Assembly: GCA_021783855.1 (NCBI GenBank)
Contig: JAJXTL010000178.1
Location: 1 to 5,471, forward strand
Reading direction: 5' to 3'
DNA from: Pseudomonadota bacterium
GTDB taxonomy: Bacteria; Pseudomonadota; Gammaproteobacteria; Burkholderiales; Gallionellaceae
Length of the DNA: 5,471 bases
How positions within the stretch are numbered: position 1 is the stretch's first letter; every line of letters begins with the position of its first letter. Made by a program: the position numbers and the translations under genes. The notes below the pieces were generated by a model that made no database searches, had not been told where the DNA came from, and was given only the letters and a program-made list of their open reading frames with translations. Below, one piece after another: positions 1-3,908 of this stretch.

Positions 1-282
1 CACAGACTCCCAAAGCGGGGGGACGGGCATCCCAGCAGAATTCATCGGACACTCTGCCCACAGGTGGTCAAGTGATACCAGTGTATGATCTGCATATTCT
101 TCAGGGATGGCATACCAGTCAGCCGACATATCTTGCGGCTTGCTGGTAGGCATTCCCACCCGGTCCCATTGTTTGCAGCCTCTCGAATCGATGATGCCTC
201 TCGCCAGCCTGGCAGTCCAACAACCACCTGGGAGGCGCGTTTCTTTTGGTAGCGCAGCCTGTTTGATCATGAGAAGGCGCAT
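1..282 (-). CDS. Unrecognised protein, N-terminal 94 codons, runs off the left edge
   Basis: A minus-strand frame opens at ATG 282-280 and stays open for 94 codons to position 1, so the C-terminus lies outside the window. The start is chosen because GGAG sits 7 bases upstream (TTTTGGAGCCGGTGCATG). A second in-frame ATG is at 270-268. The gene begins 27 bases after the stop of the DUF4926 gene on the same strand, so it looks like the third gene of that operon. The predicted protein starts MRLLMIKQAALPKETRLPGG, contains several tryptophans and the stretch DWYAIPEEYADHTLVSLDHL at about residues 55-74, and has no signal peptide or clear membrane segment. I do not recognise the family. A 94-codon run without a stop could occur by chance at this GC content, but the ribosome binding site, spacing and ordinary composition favour a real gene. 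No function is assigned. Confidence 0.5.
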   Translation of the reverse strand, partial: MRLLMIKQAALPKETRLPGGCWTARLARGIIDSRGCKQWDRVGMPTSKPQDMSADWYAIPEEYADHTLVSLDHLWAECPMNSAGMPVPPLWESV

Positions 283-309
283 GCACCGGCTCCAAAAATA
301 ATGAATGTT

Positions 310-519
310 TTAGGCGACTTTTAGCGTCGGCTGGTGATGCAATCTCAATAAGTCGTGTTCTGGAAGTCCCAAGAACGCATATGCCTCCCCATTAAGGTTG
401 GCGAATTCCACCAAGTATTGCCCCGGCGCAATCGTTTCGACAATGGTACCCACCTGTCCACGGTGCAAACCGTTTTGTGGGTCCTCCCGCACTAGCGCCA
501 CCACATCCAGAACCTTCAT
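310..519 (-). CDS. DUF4926 domain-containing protein
   Basis: Small 69-residue protein. It reads MKVLDVVALVREDPQNGLHR, then GQVGTIVETIAPGQYLVEFA at residues 21-40, and ends near AFLGLPEHDLLRLH. This is the pattern I associate with DUF4926: a short beta-rich domain with a D-V-V-A-L start, a central G-x-V-G-T-I-V-E, and a hydrophobic L-P-x-x-x-L-x-x-L-H end. The ATG at 519 is preferred over the TTG just upstream because a GGGGTGA element lies immediately before it. The A of this ATG is also the last base of the restored stop of the upstream DUF6883 gene (TGATG), implying translational coupling. The biochemical role of DUF4926 is, to my knowledge, not established. From memory, these genes are often next to DUF6883 genes, and the pair has been thought toxin/antitoxin- or immunity-like; that role is inference. 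The gene itself looks intact. Confidence 0.85.
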   Translation of the reverse strand: MKVLDVVALVREDPQNGLHRGQVGTIVETIAPGQYLVEFANLNGEAYAFLGLPEHDLLRLHHQPTLKVA

Positions 520-873
520 CAATCACCCCAGAGTGCCGATTTGTGCACATAACAACTGACTAAACGAGGAAATTCCTCCATCTGCCGAACAATCCAAACA
601 GACCTTACCGTAGCGGACTTGTCGCTAAGGCACATCACAAAATCCAACAAGTACATTGTTGCCATAATTTTTTCCTCCCGCCACCTCAACGGTCTCATGC
701 TCTACCGCATGAAGCAGTGCCTCTTTGAGTAGAGGCCAATCGCTTTGGCTGAGGCCCAAGGCAGAGTAAAACACCCGCGCTTTATGCCGTCCTTCTGGAT
801 GCTCAGGATTCAGGCAATACCCGACCAGCTTTTGGTCGTCTATATACGCATGTTCCGAGCCAGGGAGTTTCAT
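519..873 (-). pseudogene. DUF6883 domain-containing protein, broken by a one-base frameshift
   Basis: Reading from ATG 873, the frame gives MKLPGSEHAYIDDQKLVGYC followed by LNPEHPEGRHKARVFYSALG, the hallmark N-terminal half of DUF6883 (L-N-x-x-H-P-x-G-R-H-K-A-R-V-F). It then ends early at TAG 627-625, after 83 codons. Removing one G of the GG pair at 644-645 moves the frame to one that reads DFVMCLSDKSATVRSVWIVR and then EEFPRLVSCYV. That is the expected C-terminal half of the family (V-R-x-x-W-I-V...P-R-L-x-x-x-Y). The restored product is about 117 residues and stops at TGA 521-519, overlapping the DUF4926 ATG. ATG 873 (AGAGG 5 bases upstream) fits the usual family start. A longer in-frame start at ATG 954 adds 27 residues I do not recognise. 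Either this is a real inactivating mutation or an assembly error. Function of the family is unknown. Confidence 0.8.
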
Positions 874-997
874 CAGTGCCTCTGCAACATCATATTTCTG
901 TGCTGAGTATGCTCCCATGCTGCCTCTTCGACAAACTGTCCTATGGCTGGCCATGATCTCTAAGGACCCCCAGTGTCAGATACCGTCTTGGACGGCA

Positions 998-1182
998 TTA
1001 TGCAACTCCCAATTTGGGGTTAAACGGTTTCCCCGACTTGAGGATGTCAAACAGCGCCAGTGATTGAACAGTTTCGGGGCGAAATCAGCATCGTAATTGA
1101 CCACATTGACTAATAGCCAGCCCCCCGTGTTTCTGAAATAATAATAACTTGCTAGGATATCGGTAGGCCTTCCGTCATGTGT
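998..1182 (-). pseudogene. Possible decayed coding remnant (unrecognised) in the 955-1349 gap
   Basis: The 395 bases between the DUF6883 region and the Phd antitoxin hold no intact gene that I can support. On the minus strand, the frame opening at 1182 reads through LASYYYFRNTGGWLLVNVVN and YDADF to about 1081. One base shift there leads into RPETVQSLALFDILKSGKPF and NPKLGVA, followed by TAA at 1000-998. Both halves look like ordinary protein and join smoothly if one T is added near 1081, which suggests a frameshifted C-terminal gene fragment. A second possible shift near 1172 would link it to a short upstream frame ending in EHMTEGLP. I do not recognise the family, and the reading rests on composition only. 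Confidence 0.3.
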
Positions 1183-1349
1183 TCAATTTTAGGCGCTGAT
1201 GGCTGTTCAGCTGACGACGCTGATTGACACATATAGTGATCTTACAGCGGTGGTGCCGATTTTTCGGGCAACGCACCGGGCACACCGTTTTTGCATTCCA
1301 CGCACCAACCTAGTAACCTATCTACGTGATTCCGACATGGGGAGATTCC

Positions 1350-1598
1350 ATGACCATCACCACCCTATCTAGCCGCGAGTTCAACCAAAAAGCGAGTGAA
1401 GCCAAACGGGCAGCAAAACGCGGGCCAGTATTCATCACGGACCGAGGGCTTCCGTCTCATGTTCTGCTGAGTATCGAGGAATATCAGCGAATCACCGGAC
1501 AGCGATGCAATATCGCGGATGCGCTTGCCCTGCCTGACAGCGAGGAATTTACGGTGCCGAAGGTAAGCATCCACCTCCGTCCGGCAGACTTCGCCTGA
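1350..1598 (+). CDS. Phd/YefM-family antitoxin (orphaned)
   Basis: An 82-residue antitoxin. It reads MTITTLSSREFNQKASEAKR, then GPVFITDRGLPSHVLLSIEEYQ at about residues 25-46, the classic Phd/YefM N-terminal DNA-binding fold (S-S-R-E-F-N, G-P-V-F-I-T-D-R-G, V-L-L-S-I-E-x-Y). The C-terminal tail ends in HLRPADFA, matching the toxin-contacting R-P-A-D-hydrophobic end of antitoxins paired with PIN toxins. ATG 1350 is used rather than the in-frame GTG at 1326 because GGGGAGA lies 5 bases upstream and it matches the family start. The stop TGA (1596-1598) overlaps the toxin ATG at 1598. In intact systems the protein represses its own operon and neutralises the VapC-like RNase. Here the cognate toxin is reduced to a stub, so it is an orphan unless it acts on a toxin elsewhere. 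Confidence 0.9.
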   Translation: MTITTLSSREFNQKASEAKRAAKRGPVFITDRGLPSHVLLSIEEYQRITGQRCNIADALALPDSEEFTVPKVSIHLRPADFA

Positions 1599-1630
1599 TG
1601 TTCCTGTTGGATACCAACGTGCTGTCCGAA
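1598..1630 (+). pseudogene. 5' stub of a PIN-domain (VapC-type) toxin gene
   Basis: From ATG 1598 the sequence reads MFLLDTNVLSE, the canonical first strand and loop of a VapC PIN domain with the first catalytic aspartate (D5 of L-L-D-T-N). It overlaps the antitoxin stop as TGATG. After codon 11 all similarity to PIN toxins disappears: the frame stays open to 1861, but the downstream residues are basic, proline-rich and antisense to the intron-like piece. The conserved E, second D and C-terminal strand of the domain are absent, so no active RNase can be made. The breakpoint lies at about 1631; a few following bases could still be original toxin sequence. Confidence 0.72.
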
Positions 1631-1639
1631 CGTGTTGCT

Positions 1640-1838
1640 GCTATCCGAGGACACTGCATCCCAAGCTATTGGAGGTCGAAACGATGGGGTTGTCCCACGG
1701 TCTTTCGACAAGGATACAGCTTGTACCTACCCCTAACGGCGCTTCGCCGACGTCCTCACGGACGCCGGCGCACGGCTCGAGGCCGATGTGGGTCGCCACT
1801 CCTTCATCGTAGTGGACTTGCACCCCCCACTCCTTACC
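1640..1838 (-). mobile_element. Group II intron domain I fragment (degenerate, no maturase)
   Basis: On the minus strand this stretch resembles the 5' (domain I) region of a common class of bacterial group II introns. The feature I recognise is the run read GCAAGTCCACTACGATGAAG at about 1821-1802, then a block equivalent to the often-annotated spurious peptide VHYDEGVATHIGLEPCAGVR and EDVGEA. In full introns this precedes a GGGGA-containing segment and, after several hundred bases, an LtrA-type reverse transcriptase/maturase. Here the similarity fades below about 1690, and no maturase, domain V or domain VI is present, so it cannot splice or move. It fills the space between the PPTase 3' end and the toxin stub, and neither boundary is exact. 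The assignment rests on memory of such introns and on the hairpin at 1746-1769. Peptides readable in this stretch on either strand should not be annotated as proteins. Confidence 0.55.
1746..1769 (-). ncRNA. Hairpin with GUGA (GNRA) tetraloop inside the intron-like fragment
   Basis: On the minus strand GCCGGCGTCC and GGACGTCGGC flank GTGA, forming a 10-bp stem with one G-U wobble and a GNRA-class tetraloop. GNRA-capped helices are typical tertiary-contact elements of group II introns, so this supports an RNA rather than protein-coding origin. Presence in the transcript is not shown. Confidence 0.5.
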
Positions 1839-2589
1839 GGTCTCCCGGTGCACCTGCGTGAAAACGCCAACGCGACGCAGGACCCCAGCCGGGGCTGGCA
1901 CGGGCCAGTTTCGCAGCGTCGCGTTCGAAGATAAAGCTTGCTAGCCCTTGAGATATGCCTTCGCCGGTCGCCTTAATGTAGGCCTCCCCTAACGTCCAGA
2001 AACGGAAAAACATCCTCGCCTGCAGGGTCTCGTCTCGGCAGTCGTGCAACGCTGCCTGCATCTCGGGCGCGAAGGCGAGGCGGGCGATATCCATCAAATC
2101 CGTCGTCATGCGGACAGGTTCGACATCAATGCCCACTTGGCTGCCGGAAATAGCGATCGCCACTAAGCCGCGCGTGTGGCTCACGTTGAAATGGATCGGT
2201 GCCGATGGCAGGAGCAATTTGCCCTTGCGGCCAGAGACAAAACTCAGACTCTGCGGGGTCGCGCCCAGCATGCCGGCGAGCAGGGCCCGTAGGCCGGCAC
2301 GTGCGGCGGCGCAGGTCCAGCGATTAGCCTCGTCATGGAAGCGAAATACTCGAGCCTGCTCGCCTAGGTCCAGATGTGGAAGGAATTCGTTAGACCGCGT
2401 TGCAAGCGGCTCGGCGAACCATAACCAAAGCTCGCCTGGTGTCGGGAGACGCTTTGGGACGGCAGCGATGGTGCGTAGCACCTGGGATTCCAGCGGAGCG
2501 GCCACATTGCGCTCCAGGGCCCATGCCCAGGCGATCCCAGCGGGCGGCTCGGAAAGGGTGTGGACAAGGCTATCAAGCTCGGCAGGCAT
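1834..2589 (-). CDS. 4'-phosphopantetheinyl transferase (Sfp/HetI type), probably 3'-truncated
   Basis: A 251-codon frame encoding a cytoplasmic enzyme that moves the 4'-phosphopantetheine arm of CoA onto the serine of acyl- or peptidyl-carrier proteins. Family motifs in order: FNVSHTRG at residues 134-141; GIDVEPV at 153-159, with the Mg-binding Asp and Glu; and FWTLGEAYIKATGEG at 197-211, with the third acidic ligand (E202) and the conserved Lys (K206). The usual basic residue before that Glu is Gly here. A Sfp-like end begins at W241-R-F but stops at GDR after a few more residues, where homologs normally add a last strand (often L-A-L-A-V). The stop lies exactly at the intron-like junction, so about 10-20 residues are probably missing. 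ATG 2589 has no good ribosome binding site, but an in-frame stop lies directly upstream. The thioesterase remnant upstream fits a polyketide or nonribosomal peptide role. Activity after truncation is uncertain. Confidence 0.88.
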   Translation of the reverse strand: MPAELDSLVHTLSEPPAGIAWAWALERNVAAPLESQVLRTIAAVPKRLPTPGELWLWFAEPLATRSNEFLPHLDLGEQARVFRFHDEANRWTCAAARAGLRALLAGMLGATPQSLSFVSGRKGKLLLPSAPIHFNVSHTRGLVAIAISGSQVGIDVEPVRMTTDLMDIARLAFAPEMQAALHDCRDETLQARMFFRFWTLGEAYIKATGEGISQGLASFIFERDAAKLARASPGWGPASRWRFHAGAPGDR

Positions 2590-2698
2590 TTAGGGCGATG
2601 TCCCGGAAATTGTTGCCTTAGGCTCAATACCTCCTCCATGGTGTCCTTGGCGGCTCACAACATCGGTTCTCCGATGGAATCTTCTATATATCAAACAT

Positions 2699-2889
2699 CT
2701 ACTGCCCCTCCGGCAGAGCCGGGAGATTTCCTGCTTTTTTGTTAACCTGACGGTGCCCGTCCAATCTCCTGCCGATCGCTTCCGCCAGCGTCTCGATGTT
2801 TGGCGTTTCAAAGAACTGGCCATGTCCACCGCTGACGATATCGACCGTATATCCTGCCGGATATGCGGTACGAAATATGGCGTCAGGGT
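2699..2889 (-). pseudogene. C-terminal fragment of a thioesterase-like (alpha/beta hydrolase) domain
   Basis: On the minus strand, the frame ending at TAG 2701-2699 reads YPAGYTVDIVSGGHGQFFET, then PNIETLAEAIGRRLDGH, and a lysine-containing tail. This looks like the C-terminus of a type I/II thioesterase as found at the end of nonribosomal peptide or polyketide synthases. There, the catalytic His sits in a G-(G/D)-H motif, followed by an acidic/P-containing loop and a final helix (P-x-I/V-x-x-L-A-x-x-I). The nucleophile and acid of the triad would lie upstream and are missing. Above about 2890 the same strand no longer reads as this family, because the TnpB scrap of the opposite strand begins. 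The stop is 109 bases upstream of the PPTase ATG on the same strand, so the two were probably one cluster. The family call is by eye and moderate. Confidence 0.5.
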
Positions 2890-2891
2890 CA

Positions 2892-2981
2892 GTGTTCCAC
2901 TGCCTGCACTGTGGGCATGAAGCGCATGCCGATATGAACGCGGCACAGAACATCCGCGCAAGAGGACTGCGACAGGCGGGT
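2892..2981 (+). mobile_element. IS200/IS605-type TnpB C-terminal fragment
   Basis: The plus frame here reads FHCLHCGHEAHADMNAAQNI followed by RARGLRQAG. C-x-x-C-G is the second half of the TnpB zinc ribbon, and H-A-D-x-N-A-A-x-N-I carries the third RuvC catalytic aspartate (codon 2931-2933). Such sequence normally sits within the last ~50 residues of a ~400-residue TnpB, the RNA-guided nuclease of IS200/IS605 elements. The rest of TnpB, the TnpA transposase and the element ends are absent, so this is a non-functional scar. Just upstream, SCRICG in another frame (about 2850-2867) could be the first zinc knuckle after a frameshift, but the opposite-strand thioesterase reading explains that stretch better. 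The open frame continues to 3116 through the vapB promoter only by chance. Confidence 0.7.
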
Positions 2982-2984
2982 AAA

Positions 2985-3013
2985 TTGACGTCACTCGGTT
3001 TTTGGCATATCTT
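2985..3013 (+). promoter_or_regulatory. Sigma-70-like promoter for vapBC
   Basis: TTGACG at 2985-2990 and TATCTT at 3008-3013 are separated by 17 bases, a good -35/-10 arrangement (5/6 and 4/6 matches). The -10 box lies 26 bases before the vapB start. An imperfect palindrome TGCTATGTATTGCA at about 3016-3029 follows it and could be a VapB/VapBC operator, since such operons are autoregulated; that is inference. Confidence 0.42.
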
Positions 3014-3039
3014 TTTGCTATGTATTGCATGGAGGCCCC

Positions 3040-3285
3040 ATGGAAACGGCAAAAGTGTTCTGGTCTGGCAGATCGCAAGCGGTGCGTTTGCCCAAGGCCT
3101 TTCGGTTCGAAGGTGAAGTGGTGCGTATCCGGCGGCACGGCGAGGCGGTGATTCTTGAGCCAATCCCGACCGACTGGGCTTGGCTAGATGCGCTTGCCGG
3201 CACCTTGGATGCCGACTTTGTGCAGGCGGTTGCGGCCCAACCTGCTCCGCAGGAGCGGCAAGAGTTGACTGCACTTTTCCCCTGA
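3040..3285 (+). CDS. vapB: VapB antitoxin (AbrB/SpoVT-type)
   Basis: An 81-residue antitoxin of the VapB/MvpA type. METAKVFWSGRSQAVRLPKA and FRFEGEVVRIRRHGEAVILE form the swapped-hairpin AbrB DNA-binding domain (G-R-S-Q-A-V-R-L-P at residues 10-18). The C-terminal region, with W46, W48 and LDADFVQAV, resembles the segment that lies across the VapC active site. ATG 3040 is chosen over the upstream ATG at 3025 because GGAGG lies 4 bases before it and the family starts here. The stop TGA 3283-3285 overlaps the vapC ATG. It binds and inhibits the VapC encoded next and, with it, should repress the promoter at about 2985-3013. It belongs to a different antitoxin superfamily from the Phd protein at 1350. 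It looks intact. Confidence 0.93.
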   Translation: METAKVFWSGRSQAVRLPKAFRFEGEVVRIRRHGEAVILEPIPTDWAWLDALAGTLDADFVQAVAAQPAPQERQELTALFP

Positions 3286-3692
3286 TGCGCTTCCTGCTCG
3301 ACACCAACGCCATCATCGCGGTGCTCAACGAGCCGGCAGGGCTGGTGTCGCAACGCCTTCGCCGCTACCTGCCAGCGGACATTGGTTTGTCGTCCATCGT
3401 GATGCACGAGTTGTATTTTGGAGCTTTCAAGAGCCACCGCGTGGAGCGGAATTTAGCCATCGTCGATGGCTTGCGTTTCGAGGTGGTTCCGTTCGATCAG
3501 GACGATGCGCGTCGAGCCGGGGAAATTCGGGCGATACTTTCGGCGCAAGGCACTCCAATTGGAGGGTATGACGTCCTCATTGCGGGCCAGGCCAGCGCAC
3601 GCAGGCTGATCCTGGTATCTAGAAATCTGCGTGAGTTCACCCGTGTGGAGCATCTCCAGGTCGAAAACTGGGAAGCCGATATTGCGCCATGA
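3285..3692 (+). CDS. vapC: VapC ribonuclease toxin (PIN domain)
   Basis: A 135-residue PIN-domain RNase. The catalytic acids are in place: D6 in FLLDTNAI, E42 in SSIVMHELYFGA, and D96 in IGGYDVLIAG. The fourth position is in LVSRNLREFTRV, where the T-N-N-T-R-E-F pattern of enterobacterial VapC is matched by S-R-N-L-R-E-F (N114). The stretch KSHRVERNLAIVDG at residues 49-62 closely follows the Shigella/Salmonella VapC (MvpT) pattern. Those enzymes cleave initiator tRNA-fMet in the anticodon stem-loop and halt translation; the same target here is inference. The start is ATG 3285, overlapping the vapB stop as TGATG, so translation is coupled and no separate ribosome binding site is needed. An upstream start at 3180 would lie inside vapB and is rejected. 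The full-length domain and intact antitoxin suggest a functional module. Confidence 0.95.
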   Translation: MRFLLDTNAIIAVLNEPAGLVSQRLRRYLPADIGLSSIVMHELYFGAFKSHRVERNLAIVDGLRFEVVPFDQDDARRAGEIRAILSAQGTPIGGYDVLIAGQASARRLILVSRNLREFTRVEHLQVENWEADIAP

Positions 3693-3776
3693 CGGTACGG
3701 GAACAGATGAACCTGCGCTCAGGCCAAAAATGAATCACCACGTAAGTGCTTTCCGCAACCTGGTGCTCAACAGGGC

Positions 3777-3908
3777 ACCTACGACTTCATCCATTCGTTT
3801 ATCGTGTTTCAGCATATTCCGGTGCAGCGGGGCGAACGCCTTTTTGCACAGTTGCTGACGCGGCTGGCTCCCGGCGGCATCGGGGTGATCCACTTCAAGT
3901 ACGGCGTT
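3777..3908 (+). pseudogene. Class I SAM-dependent methyltransferase, internal/C-terminal fragment
   Basis: From about 3777 the plus frame reads TYDFIHSFIVFQHIPVQRGE, then LLTRLAPGGIGVIHFKYG. This is the motif II/III region of class I methyltransferases: Y-D-F-I-H-S, V-F-Q-H-I-P, L-x-P-G-G-x-G-V-x-H-F. The frame opens after TGA 3708-3710, but residues before 3777 are not recognisable, and the N-terminal SAM-binding G-x-G-x-G motif is absent. After the tyrosine at 3900-3902 similarity ends where the phosphoglycerol transferase coding sequence begins in another frame. No start codon or ribosome binding site fits, so this is a remnant cut on both sides. Methyltransferases of this type are common next to polysaccharide genes, so it may come from the same surface-polymer locus as its neighbour; that is inference. 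Confidence 0.65.

Noticed and set aside
1291..1319. TTGCAT-17-TAACCT as a promoter for the Phd gene
   Set aside because: Spacing is right, but only 3 of 6 bases match in each box; not convincing.
1199..1368. Short plus-strand frame starting MAVQLTTLIDTYSD and ending inside the Phd gene
   Set aside because: No ribosome binding site, no recognised family, and it overlaps the start of the antitoxin in another frame.
1598..1861. 87-codon toxin frame starting MFLLDTNVLSE
   Set aside because: Only the first ~11 codons are PIN-like; the rest is antisense to the intron-like piece, so it is listed as a stub rather than a gene.
1641..1901. 86-residue minus-strand frame reading VHYDEGVATHIGLEPC
   Set aside because: This peptide pattern is a known spurious translation of group II intron domain I; the RNA hairpin and truncated surroundings argue against a real protein.
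2108..2593. Long plus-strand frame opposite the PPTase gene
   Set aside because: It is fully antisense to a well-supported gene, is rich in Arg/Ser, and shows no family motif.
2661..2676. Small palindrome CATCGG-TTCT-CCGATG upstream of the PPTase
   Set aside because: A 6-bp stem without a T run; too weak to call a terminator or operator.
2706..2740. GC-rich hairpin CTCCGGC/GCCGGGAG followed by a T run, terminator-like on the plus strand
   Set aside because: The T run starts about 10 bases after the stem, and the stretch is coding for the thioesterase tail on the other strand; no plus-strand gene ends here.
2796..3116. 106-residue plus-strand frame containing the TnpB fragment
   Set aside because: Only about 30 residues are TnpB-like; the ends read antisense to the thioesterase remnant and through the vapB promoter and start.
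2590..3328. Long minus-strand frames crossing vapB and the TnpB scar
   Set aside because: Only the 2699-2889 end reads as a known domain; the rest is antisense to vapB and other supported features.
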